64,000 nucleotides of DNA from Duncaniella freteri (GTDB lineage: Bacteria > Bacteroidota > Bacteroidia > Bacteroidales > Muribaculaceae): assembly GCF_004766125.1 (NCBI RefSeq), contig NZ_SJSA01000001.1, positions 1,426,001 to 1,490,000 on the forward strand, in the 5' to 3' direction. Positions within the stretch are counted from its first letter, which is position 1; each line of letters opens with the position of its first letter. The translations under genes and the position numbers were made by a program. Shown here one piece after another: positions 1 through 7,815 of the stretch. The notes under the pieces were generated by a model. It had not been told where the DNA came from. It made no database searches and worked only from the letters and a program-made list of their open reading frames with translations.

Positions 1-31
1 TGATCGGAGCATTATGCCGTACTGCTATGGT

Positions 32-1225
32 TTATTGTGCCTGCCGATGCGCCACACTGCGGCGGCGGGTTCCCGAGATGTATATCCTCAGGATGAGCGC
101 AGTGACGAAATACAGCCCTACGAGTGCCCATAGGCTCCAGTAGTAGCGCGATATTTCCGGAAGTGTTGCGGCATTGCCGTTGATGCGGATGAATCCTTCC
201 ACACCCCATGTTGCCGGCACGAGGTCGGACACCATGAGCCAGAATTTATTGAAGGCGTAGCGTGGCCATGTGAGCCCGGAGAGGAACAGAAACACCAGTG
301 AGGAGAACACTATGACAAGCAGCGAGGTCTCACGTTCCCTTACGAACACCTGGAGTGTCTGTCCGAGGAATGTGGTGGCGAGTAGCATCACGAATATGAA
401 AGGCATGTAGTCGCCGGCACTCCCCACGTGAGGGAGAGCGAACATTTCGGGCACTATGTGGAGTATGTAGTAGCTCAGCGGGATGTAGAGCATCATGTAG
501 CACAGGCTTTTACCGAGGAGCACTGCCACAGGCCCCGCCTGGTATTCGTAAGGGTCCTGCCCATGGTTGCGCCGTCGGCGTTCGGCGGCGGTGCCTGCTA
601 TCATTGTGATCCCGAGCAGCATGCTCTGTTGGAGTATCAGTACTACTATGCCTGGAATGATGAATGATGCGAAGCCCTGGGTGGGGTCGCCGAGACTTTC
701 AAAGTGGGTGTCGACGGGAAGTCCTGTCACCTGTGTGGCGAGGCCTCCTCCGAGTGTTGCCACACGTTCGGCTGTGAGTTTGGTCACCTCGTTCATCTGC
801 ACTCCTGTGAGGGCAAACAGGTATTGACGGAAGCGTATGAGCAGCGACATATCGTTGTAGAACGATATCCTTGCTTGCTCACCCGAGCCAATCTTCTTTG
901 CATAGTCGGCGGGGATTTCGATTATGCCGTAGCATTGTTTTTCAGCCCATGCGCGCCTCGCCTCCTGTAGGTTGGCGGCGTATCCCTTTATATGGATGCT
1001 CTGTGTGGCATCGAGGGTGCGCACGAGTTCGCGGCTTTCGGCAGTGCGGGAGTTGTCGACCACGACAGTGGGGATCTCGGTGACGACTTCGGGATTGTAT
1101 ATGAGAGTGTAGACAATAGGGTAGGCCAATGGCAGCCCGAAGAAGAACAGCATCACACCTATATCGGTGAACACTAACCATGTCTCCCTTCGCCACACGC
1201 GGAAGATGCTTATAAACCAATTCAT
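32..1225 (-). CDS. ABC-2 type transporter permease (YhhJ-like)
   Basis: Inner-membrane permease of the ABC-2 family, 397 aa. One membrane segment lies near residues 20-42, followed by an extracytoplasmic domain of roughly 140 residues. Five or so hydrophobic segments fill residues 190-380, split by a short basic cytoplasmic loop (AERRRRNHG). This is the layout of permeases that pair with HlyD adaptors and TolC channels for export of drugs or other small molecules. It is the last gene of a leftward operon (TolC, HlyD, permease, permease) and starts 2 nt after the previous permease ends. No ATPase is fused or visible next to it; only 31 bases remain to the window edge. The substrate cannot be told from sequence. 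Confidence 0.88.
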   Translation of the reverse strand: MNWFISIFRVWRRETWLVFTDIGVMLFFFGLPLAYPIVYTLIYNPEVVTEIPTVVVDNSRTAESRELVRTLDATQSIHIKGYAANLQEARRAWAEKQCYGIIEIPADYAKKIGSGEQARISFYNDMSLLIRFRQYLFALTGVQMNEVTKLTAERVATLGGGLATQVTGLPVDTHFESLGDPTQGFASFIIPGIVVLILQQSMLLGITMIAGTAAERRRRNHGQDPYEYQAGPVAVLLGKSLCYMMLYIPLSYYILHIVPEMFALPHVGSAGDYMPFIFVMLLATTFLGQTLQVFVRERETSLLVIVFSSLVFLFLSGLTWPRYAFNKFWLMVSDLVPATWGVEGFIRINGNAATLPEISRYYWSLWALVGLYFVTALILRIYISGTRRRSVAHRQAQ

Positions 1226-1226
1226 A

Positions 1227-2378
1227 TCAGGGGACGTAAACAGGGGTGAGACAATGACGGCGCAGGCGGCGCAATCCGAGCACAGGGGTCAGCATCATCA
1301 CGAGCATCGCGATGTAATAGAGACGCGAATAGTAGAGAGGCAATCCGTTTAGTGCCTGGTCGACATATATAAGGAAATAGTATCGTATCGGCATTATGTA
1401 GGCGAATATCCCTATGGCTCCGTACATCTTGTCGACAGGGAAAGAGAATCCGGCCACAGAGAAGCAGAGTATGCCCACGAGGCTGCATATGCTCATTGAC
1501 AGGCGGAGGTTAGGGACCAGTTCGACCACTACTGTGGCGAATGCCTGACATGAAAGCACCAGGAGCATCATGGCGAGTATCATATGCCAGGGGTTGCAGT
1601 TGAGAGGGAAATGCATGAACTTGAACATCACCGTCTGGATGGCTACGCCGATGGAGATGAACACTATGCTCTGAGGCAGAAGTTTGCCAATAAGAGCCAG
1701 CCCCATGCTGCCGCGGGCTGTGGAGAGCCATTCGGGTGATGTGCGGTTCTTGATCTCCTGGCATATGCTGAAGGATGTCACTGTCATTACGAGGAGGGCA
1801 ATGAGCCCGGCGAGGAACGACTGGGAGAGGTATATGTTATAGTTGGTCCACGGGTTGCCGATGGGGTGGTTGTCGGTGACCAGCGGCATGATAAGGCTCT
1901 CGGCTATATCTTCGTCGAGACCTGAGCTGGTGAGCGATGTCTCCACGATGCCTCCCGATGTGGTCACGGCTATGGTCTTGAATCCTTTGAACGACAGTGT
2001 GCCGGGGACAAAGATGCTCATGTTGGAGTAGAAGGAGAGGGTGGGGGTGCGTCCGCTGAGGGCTTTCTCCTGAAAGTCGGAAGGGATGTAGAAGAAGCCG
2101 AATAGCTCTCCGCCCCGGACTTTTGTCATTGCAGCGTTGTAGCTTTCGAGGTCGTCGGCTATGTCGATCAGCTCGGTGGCGTCGAGGGAGCGCGTGATGC
2201 GCCGCGATAGGGAGGAGTGGTCCATGTCAACGATCCCTACGGGGACTTTCAGCGGCAATCCCTCGTTCATGAGGTTGAGGAAAAAGAATGTGCACCCTAA
2301 CGGCACGACCACCATCATGAAGAAGTAGATCCTGCGGGAGCATAGGGTCCGTATGCCGCGACGTATTGAGGGGAACAT
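1227..2378 (-). CDS. ABC-2 type transporter permease
   Basis: Second ABC-2 permease, 383 aa, a diverged paralogue of its downstream neighbour. It has an N-terminal membrane anchor (about residues 17-35), a long extracytoplasmic segment containing a VGIVDMDHSS stretch that corresponds to VVVDNSRTAES in the neighbour, and a C-terminal block of membrane spans. The two permeases probably form a heterodimer. The gene sits 48 nt downstream of the HlyD-like adaptor gene. The family normally needs an ATP-binding subunit, and none is encoded between these genes. Confidence 0.87.
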   Translation of the reverse strand: MFPSIRRGIRTLCSRRIYFFMMVVVPLGCTFFFLNLMNEGLPLKVPVGIVDMDHSSLSRRITRSLDATELIDIADDLESYNAAMTKVRGGELFGFFYIPSDFQEKALSGRTPTLSFYSNMSIFVPGTLSFKGFKTIAVTTSGGIVETSLTSSGLDEDIAESLIMPLVTDNHPIGNPWTNYNIYLSQSFLAGLIALLVMTVTSFSICQEIKNRTSPEWLSTARGSMGLALIGKLLPQSIVFISIGVAIQTVMFKFMHFPLNCNPWHMILAMMLLVLSCQAFATVVVELVPNLRLSMSICSLVGILCFSVAGFSFPVDKMYGAIGIFAYIMPIRYYFLIYVDQALNGLPLYYSRLYYIAMLVMMLTPVLGLRRLRRHCLTPVYVP

Positions 2379-2426
2379 AATTTTTACTGGTTATGGGGTT
2401 ACGGTTGTCGGGGTCTCTGCCACGGA

Positions 2427-3437
2427 TTATTTGAAGTAGACTACTGTCATGCCGGGACGCAGCTCGGGAAGGTCCTCAAGCGGGCGTGCCTTGATCTCGA
2501 ATGTCTTGCTGTCCCACTGTCCGGTGGCTTTGGTTGCTTGCCATGTGGCGTAGCTTCCGAGGTCACGCGAATAGTATATCTTGGCTTTTACCTTCTTCTT
2601 GTCGAGGGCGGGTATCATGACTTCGATCTCTCCGCCGAGGGGCATGTCCTTGAGAAGATCTTCGCGCACATTGAATGTCACCCATTTGTCCTGGGTCTTA
2701 AGAAGGCTCATTATCGGCGCGCCGAGCATCACGAGCTCGCTGACTTCGGGATATATCTGGTCGATCTGTCCGTCGCACGGTGCCAGCAGATATTGGTCCT
2801 CAAGTACGCTTTGCACTTCGGCTACACCTCCTTTGGCAACATTTACCATTGCTGCGGCAGATTCCTTGTCCTCTTTCTGCGCTCCGGCTATCGCGAGCTC
2901 AAGCTGGCTCTTGGCGGCATTGTGCCCTGCCACGGCGGCGTCATAAGCGGCTTTAGCCTCGTCGCGTTTCTGCTCGGACACAACCCCTTCGTCGTAGAGG
3001 TTCTGCAAGCGGTCGTAGGTCTTGCGAGCTATTGTCACTGCTGCTTCCGCCTGGGTGACGAGGTTGCGTGCCGAATTGATGATCTGGATGCGCGTTCCGG
3101 CATCCACCTTGCGGTCCTGGGTGCGTGCCACGGTCTCCATGCCTTCCGCCTGCATGAGTTTAGCCTCGGCGAGCGAAGAATGGATATGCACGAGGGTGTC
3201 ACCTGCGCGGACCATGTCGCCTTCGCTGACATATATGTCCATTACGCGTCCGGGGAGCTTGCCTGAGATGCGTACGGATGTCGCGTCGGCTTGCCCTTCT
3301 ATTATGTCGGCAGGCTTGTTGAGAAATACGAATCCTATGATGGCGAGCACTATGCTTGCTATCACTACTACAGAAAGAGCCACGAGTAGGGCCTTGTTCT
3401 CTTTCTGTTCCTGGGTGGATGGTGTTGGGGTTGACAT
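2427..3437 (-). CDS. HlyD-family periplasmic adaptor (membrane fusion protein)
   Basis: Adaptor linking the inner-membrane permeases to the outer-membrane channel, 336 aa. A single hydrophobic segment at about residues 17-40 anchors it. Next comes a lipoyl-like beta domain (GRVMDIYVSEGDMVRAGD), a Gln/Ala/Lys-rich coiled-coil hairpin over roughly residues 80-195, the returning lipoyl half (LLAPCDGQIDQIYPEVSELV), and a beta-barrel domain ending in PELRPGMTVVYFK. This order is diagnostic of the HlyD/EmrA group. It lies between the TolC-like gene (19 nt upstream) and the permeases, consistent with one export complex. Confidence 0.9.
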   Translation of the reverse strand: MSTPTPSTQEQKENKALLVALSVVVIASIVLAIIGFVFLNKPADIIEGQADATSVRISGKLPGRVMDIYVSEGDMVRAGDTLVHIHSSLAEAKLMQAEGMETVARTQDRKVDAGTRIQIINSARNLVTQAEAAVTIARKTYDRLQNLYDEGVVSEQKRDEAKAAYDAAVAGHNAAKSQLELAIAGAQKEDKESAAAMVNVAKGGVAEVQSVLEDQYLLAPCDGQIDQIYPEVSELVMLGAPIMSLLKTQDKWVTFNVREDLLKDMPLGGEIEVMIPALDKKKVKAKIYYSRDLGSYATWQATKATGQWDSKTFEIKARPLEDLPELRPGMTVVYFK

Positions 3438-3456
3438 GGTGATCCTTGTATGGTGA

Positions 3457-4932
3457 TTAAAGAGTTCCTAAAACTTTTGAAAGATATACGTCGCACAGAT
3501 ATACGTCGATGCGTGCATCGATATTCTCGCTGTGGGCTTTGAGCCATGCTGTCTGAGCCTCCATTACGTTGTCGACAGTCATCACTCCGTTGCGGAAGCC
3601 GAGGTCGGCGCATCGCAGGTTCTCGTCGGCTTTGGCGAGATTGGTCTCGGTCATGTCGCGGGTCTTGACAGCCTCGGCTGCCTTGTAGGAGGCCTGGCGT
3701 ACCTGGAGGTCCACGAGTTCGCGGGCGTTTTCAAGATCCATGCGCATTGCGGCAGTCTGGGCCTTGGCGGCGCGGTATTTGTTGTAGTTGCCACCCCAGT
3801 GCCACAGGGGTATGGTGAGCATTGCTCCGATCGAGAACTGTCCGTTGAATTTCTTCTTGAAGCCGTCGAAGATATTGGGGTTGGAGAATGAGTAGGCTCC
3901 TACGACAGCGAGGTTGGGCATCATGGACGAGCGTGCGACATTGGCTTTCTGCTCATAGATCTTCACTCCAAGTTCGAGCGACCGTAGGTCGTCGCGGCGG
4001 TCGTAGACCTGCTGCATGTCTATCTGGGAGTCGTCGGCGAGTATGGCTGGGGTGATGATGCTGATGATGCACTCCGCGTCCTCGTCGGCAACACGGAAGT
4101 CGGAGTGTATCGGGAGCCCGCACACCTGGGCGAGTGCCATGCGTGAGAGGACGAGACCGTTGTTGACTTTTGTGAGGTCGACCTGGGCGGAGTTGAGCTT
4201 GACATCGACCGTGAGCTGGTCGCTGCGGGTGGCTACACCTTCCTTGATCATAAGCGATACATTGTGGCTCAGAGTGTCGAGAAGATTGACGTAGCTTTCG
4301 GCGAGCTTCTGTTTTGCCTTGAGCGATACCACCTGCCAGTAGGCGGCGTCAACAGCATATATCACGTCCTTTGACGCTCCGTTGAGCTGGGTCTTGGCAA
4401 GGTCCTCGGCATAGTTGGTAATCTTGTTCATCGCAACGATCTTCCCTCCCATGAATATGGGCTGGGTGAGGGTTATCGCTCCGAAGAACACATTGTGGAT
4501 GTCATATTCCAAAGCCTCTTTGGGAAGATAGGCTACCTGTTCGGGTACGTACTGTCCGTTTACCTGTATGGGTTTTCCGGTCATCGGGTCCTTGACCAGA
4601 TTGAATTCGTAGCCCTGTTTCTCAAGGTTGAATGTCTTGACCGGAAGGAACTGGTCGGAATCGAACATCGATATCTTCTTCTGGTTGTACATGTATCCTC
4701 CGGCGAAGTCGAGCGACGGTAGGTAGGCGGCAAATGCTTCATCCTTCTGGTAGCCTGCCGCACGTACCTGCTCGGCTCCGCGGCGCAGATTCTTGTTGTT
4801 GGCAAGGGCGAGGTCGCGGCACTGCGCGAGGGTGAGGACAGAACCGTCGGCGACAGCCTGATCGGGTGTCTGTGCTATTGCCGGAAGCACGATGGCACAT
4901 ATGGCGGAAACTACTGTAAGTCGCAATCTCAT
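3457..4932 (-). CDS. TolC-family outer membrane efflux protein
   Basis: Outer-membrane channel, 491 aa from the start chosen here. The start at 4932 (MRLRLTVV...) gives a clean Sec signal peptide ending in AIAQ. The longer reading frame to 5028 would place about 32 non-hydrophobic residues before it. Two TolC repeats are visible, each with the long helical pattern (TLAQCRDLALANNKNLRRG near the N-terminus; NARELVDLQVRQASYKAAEAV near the C-terminus). It is the first gene of the export operon. A TAATTTTG -7 box on the minus strand at 5026-5033 probably drives it, leaving a leader of about 90 nt. Confidence 0.9.
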   Translation of the reverse strand: MRLRLTVVSAICAIVLPAIAQTPDQAVADGSVLTLAQCRDLALANNKNLRRGAEQVRAAGYQKDEAFAAYLPSLDFAGGYMYNQKKISMFDSDQFLPVKTFNLEKQGYEFNLVKDPMTGKPIQVNGQYVPEQVAYLPKEALEYDIHNVFFGAITLTQPIFMGGKIVAMNKITNYAEDLAKTQLNGASKDVIYAVDAAYWQVVSLKAKQKLAESYVNLLDTLSHNVSLMIKEGVATRSDQLTVDVKLNSAQVDLTKVNNGLVLSRMALAQVCGLPIHSDFRVADEDAECIISIITPAILADDSQIDMQQVYDRRDDLRSLELGVKIYEQKANVARSSMMPNLAVVGAYSFSNPNIFDGFKKKFNGQFSIGAMLTIPLWHWGGNYNKYRAAKAQTAAMRMDLENARELVDLQVRQASYKAAEAVKTRDMTETNLAKADENLRCADLGFRNGVMTVDNVMEAQTAWLKAHSENIDARIDVYLCDVYLSKVLGTL

Positions 4933-5025
4933 ATCGGAAACTGTAAATAGTTGATAATTAGTGATGATGGAAGCTATTCGGCTGCATTGCATTGGGGGTG
5001 CTTCCTGCCGATAAATTTCCCTCTG

Positions 5026-5033
5026 CAAAATTA
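5026..5033 (-). promoter_or_regulatory. Bacteroidetes -7 box upstream of the tolC-hlyD-permease operon
   Basis: On the minus strand the bases read TAATTTTG, a perfect TAnnTTTG. No TTTG was found at the usual 19-20 nt upstream, so only the -7 element is supported. Confidence 0.5.
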
Positions 5034-5129
5034 ACCCCTTTCGAGCATAAAAAGTTTATTTTTTTAACAGATAAATTCGCGTGAAATAGCTCTGTTTTTG
5101 GTCAGAATGTCTTATCGCTGTGCAAATAT

Positions 5130-5303
5130 TAGACCAGAGGACTAAAGATAAAGACAGGAGAACAAATAGAACAATAGAACAGGTGGAGTGTCAAAACAAT
5201 GCATTGTATAATGACTGCTTTTAACCTACTAATCTTTACTAAAAGCACCTTAAGGTGCTTTTGTTCTACTGTTCTCCTGTCTTAACTTTAGTTCTCTGGT
5301 CTA
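5130..5303. repeat. Nested palindromic element (MITE-like or REP-like)
   Basis: Two arms of about 40 nt, 5130-5172 and 5263-5303, are imperfect reverse complements. Both begin TAGACCAGAG or TAGACCAGAA and share GACAGGAGAACA. By hand about 37 of 42 positions pair. The 90-nt interior contains a separate perfect 22-nt palindrome at 5241-5262 (AAAAGCACCT / AGGTGCTTTT). Both outer ends carry a TA dinucleotide. It lies in the divergent intergenic space between tolC and blaI and contains no gene. It could be a miniature mobile element, a REP-type palindrome or a large structured RNA. The inner palindrome followed by TTTTG could also act as a terminator. Confidence 0.7.
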
Positions 5304-5333
5304 GAATTTTTTTCAGTGAACTATAATTTTAGT

Positions 5334-5364
5334 TTTGATAATTTAATAATTAGTTATATCTTTG
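5334..5364 (+). promoter_or_regulatory. Consensus Bacteroidetes promoter for the BlaI/BlaR1 operon
   Basis: TTTG at 5334-5337, a 19-nt AT-rich spacer, then TATCTTTG at 5357-5364, matching TTTG-N19-TAnnTTTG. The predicted transcript has a leader of about 90 nt before the BlaI-like start at 5462. BlaI-type repressors usually bind over their own promoter, but I could not define an operator dyad here. Confidence 0.75.
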
Positions 5365-5461
5365 CCATGTCAACTAAATAATTCATTATCCATTGCCGGA
5401 ATGCGGGTGGTTTTGGTTGTCGACCCCTTGACCGGCAGTGTAATTAAAACTTACTTTATAT

Positions 5462-5854
5462 ATGAAAGCCGGACGTAAGCCGCAAGCGATCCTCACTGAG
5501 AAAGAGATGCTCATAATGCAGATTCTATGGGAACATGGTCCGCAACATGTGCGCGATATGCTCAGGTACTATGATGAGCCGAAGCCTCATTTCAACACCG
5601 TTTCGACCCTTGTGCGTATCCTCCAGGAGAAGGGCAAGGTGGGTCATGAGGTGGTGGGTGGCTCTCACCGCTATTACGCCATAGCCAGCAAGGAGGAGAT
5701 ACGCGACCGCTCGCTCAAGGATGTTGTGGCAAACTATTTTAATAACTCCTACAAAAGTGCGGTGTCCGCTCTTGTTGAGGATGAGAAGATCTCGCTTGAA
5801 GAGCTCCGTGACATCATAGCCATGGTGGAGCAGGGGGGTAAACAGACTATATAA
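5462..5854 (+). CDS. BlaI/MecI/CopY-family transcriptional repressor
   Basis: Winged-helix repressor of 130 aa, the usual family length. The N-terminal half carries the family signature (LTEKEMLIMQILWEHGPQH, then FNTVSTLVRILQEKGKV for the recognition helix and wing). The C-terminal helices (KSAVSALVEDEKISLEELRDI) are the dimerisation part, where family members are cleaved to relieve repression. It is followed after 14 nt by an M56-type sensor peptidase gene, the standard partner. No beta-lactamase lies nearby, so the regulon is unknown. In Bacteroidetes such pairs are common and often regulate envelope functions rather than resistance. Confidence 0.93.
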   Translation: MKAGRKPQAILTEKEMLIMQILWEHGPQHVRDMLRYYDEPKPHFNTVSTLVRILQEKGKVGHEVVGGSHRYYAIASKEEIRDRSLKDVVANYFNNSYKSAVSALVEDEKISLEELRDIIAMVEQGGKQTI

Positions 5855-5868
5855 CCAAAACAAGTAAA

Positions 5869-7572
5869 ATGGGTCCTCTCTTTGCATATTCCATAAGCTG
5901 CTCCGTGCTGCTGGCATTGATGTATATGGCATACAAGTGGGTGCTTGCGTCGGAGAATCAGCATCGCTTCAACCGCATTGTGCTGTGGAGCATTTATCTG
6001 GTGTCACTTTCCGCCATCCCTCTCGGTGTGGTTGCGGACCGTTGGCTCGCCGACAGTTCTGAGGATTTGCCCGCAGGACTGATAGAGGTGGGCGGCATTA
6101 TGATGCTTCCTGTGGCGGAGGATTCCGCATCGCTTGCCGATATCATATGCTCAGCCATTCTATGGATATATGTTTCGGGTATGGTCGTTGCGATGCTGCA
6201 TACAGGCGTGGTGGCTGTGCGTCTTGCCTTGATTGTGAGAAGCGGGAGCGGGGCGGATGCCTGCGGGCAGCGGGTGATACTCATTCGGGACGAGGGGATA
6301 GCTCCGTTCAGTGTGATGGGTGCGATAGTGATGTCGCATAAGGACTATGCCGAGTCCGGAGAGATGATAGTGGCTCATGAGTGCTGCCATGTGAGACACC
6401 GCCATTGGGTGGATCTTGTGATGGCTCAGCTCGTAGCCGTGTTTCAGTGGTACAATCCTGCCGCATGGCTCATGCGTGAGGAGCTTAAGGCGGTGCACGA
6501 ATACCAGGCGGATTCCGGGGTTATCTCTTCAGGTGTCAATCCGCGTGAATATCAGATGTTATTAATAAAGAAGGCTGTCGGCGCGAGATTCCCGTCACTT
6601 GCCAACAGCCTGAATCACAGTAAACTTAAAAAACGTATCACTATGATGTACAATCCAAAGACATCAGCGAGCCGCCGACTGCGCGTGCTTGCACTGGCTC
6701 CCGCATTTGCGGCTGCTGTTCTCGTAACCGATATCCCTGCTGTTGCCGGAGCCATAGATTCTGCTTCAGGGGCTTCTCTTTCAGCTGTCATGCCTGCGGA
6801 GGCTGTCGCAGCTGTTACTGAGAGCAAAGTTACAAAAAATACTTCTGCCGGACAACCCGGGCTGTCCGGCAGGCAGGATGCTGCCGTGGCACCCGCGAGC
6901 GATAAGAAGGTCCGGACCAAAAACTTGGAGGAGATAGTGGTGGTGGGCTATGGCACGGCCAAGAAGACCAGCACCCCTGAAGCCGGGAGGGTGAACGGCA
7001 ATGCATGTGACGGAGAGGAGATGGGGTTCGATGTGGTTGACGAGGCTCCGGAGTATCCCGGCGGTCAGGTCGAACTGATGAAATTCATAGCAAAGAATAT
7101 CCGCTATCCTCATGACGCAATGAAGGACTCGATAGAGGGTAATGTGGTGGTGAGATTCATAGTGGGCAATGACGGCAAGGTGTCATCGCCCGAGATAGTG
7201 CGAGGCGTATGCCCTTCAATTGATGCAGAGGCATTGCGGGTGGTTTCGTCACTACCAGCATTAAAGCCTGCCAGAATGAAAGGCAAGCCGGTGGAGCTGT
7301 GGTATAATCTTCCCATCGCGTTCAGGCTGACCGGGAATGATCGGAAGAAGCTTATCGCCTCAATTGGAACAAATAGCAGCCGAGGGATGGTAGCTGTGGA
7401 GCTGAATGGCGATGAAAAGGATGTGACCTTCATTGTCGACGGTGTAAGGGTGGAAAGCATCAGGGATATCGATCAGAGCACTATAGAACGTGTAAATGTA
7501 TGGAAAGATGAGACCAGTCCCCTTTACGTGAAATATAAGACTCCGATAGTGGAGATAATTCTCAAGAAGTAA
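5869..7572 (+). CDS. BlaR1-like M56 metallopeptidase with C-terminal TonB domain
   Basis: Membrane sensor peptidase, 567 aa. Membrane spans lie near residues 5-27, 38-58 and 85-120. The zinc motif HECCH is at residues 170-174, followed by the downstream acidic helix (EELKAVHEYQADSGV) typical of M56 enzymes. A fourth hydrophobic segment (LALAPAFAAAVLV) is near residue 270. The periplasmic tail then contains NLEEIVVVGYG (about 352), a motif otherwise typical of SusC plug entrances, a TonB C-terminal domain (about 375-465, APEYPGGQVELMKFIAKNIRYP), and a last segment with FIVDGVRVESI resembling plug sequences. It is co-transcribed with the BlaI-like gene. The tail suggests contact with outer-membrane partners, but this is inference. 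Confidence 0.9.
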   Translation: MGPLFAYSISCSVLLALMYMAYKWVLASENQHRFNRIVLWSIYLVSLSAIPLGVVADRWLADSSEDLPAGLIEVGGIMMLPVAEDSASLADIICSAILWIYVSGMVVAMLHTGVVAVRLALIVRSGSGADACGQRVILIRDEGIAPFSVMGAIVMSHKDYAESGEMIVAHECCHVRHRHWVDLVMAQLVAVFQWYNPAAWLMREELKAVHEYQADSGVISSGVNPREYQMLLIKKAVGARFPSLANSLNHSKLKKRITMMYNPKTSASRRLRVLALAPAFAAAVLVTDIPAVAGAIDSASGASLSAVMPAEAVAAVTESKVTKNTSAGQPGLSGRQDAAVAPASDKKVRTKNLEEIVVVGYGTAKKTSTPEAGRVNGNACDGEEMGFDVVDEAPEYPGGQVELMKFIAKNIRYPHDAMKDSIEGNVVVRFIVGNDGKVSSPEIVRGVCPSIDAEALRVVSSLPALKPARMKGKPVELWYNLPIAFRLTGNDRKKLIASIGTNSSRGMVAVELNGDEKDVTFIVDGVRVESIRDIDQSTIERVNVWKDETSPLYVKYKTPIVEIILKK

Positions 7573-7596
7573 CAAGGCGGAATCTGACGTAAACGA

Positions 7597-7632
7597 AATC
7601 AGGGATACCCCTCTGCGGGGGTGTCTCTGATT
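7597..7632 (+). terminator. Terminator hairpin after the BlaR1-like gene
   Basis: AATCAGGGATACCCC at 7597-7611 pairs with GGGGTGTCTCTGATT at 7618-7632, with one or two G-T wobbles and a small loop. The U-run after it is weak. Confidence 0.6.
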
Positions 7633-7663
7633 GCTTTACAGGTCCTATTCAGGTACTGTTTTC

Positions 7664-7694
7664 TTGCATAGTTAGCGTGAATTAGATAATTTTG
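7664..7694 (+). promoter_or_regulatory. Promoter for the DUF3575/DUF5119 operon
   Basis: TTG at 7664-7666, 20-nt spacer, TAATTTTG at 7687-7694. The -33 box is one base short of TTTG. Predicted leader about 115 nt. Confidence 0.6.
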
Positions 7695-7815
7695 TAATCG
7701 TTTTTTGAGAGTTGGATTATACCTTTATTCAACATTACTATCATGAATGTCCGGTCACATATCGTAGAATGAGTTATCGGGCAAGTGTTGAACTCACGCA
7801 TGAGATTGTCAATTG

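Noticed and set aside
2538..3266. A 242-codon plus-strand frame opposite the HlyD gene
   Set aside because: Lies wholly within a clear adaptor gene on the other strand and shows no family features.
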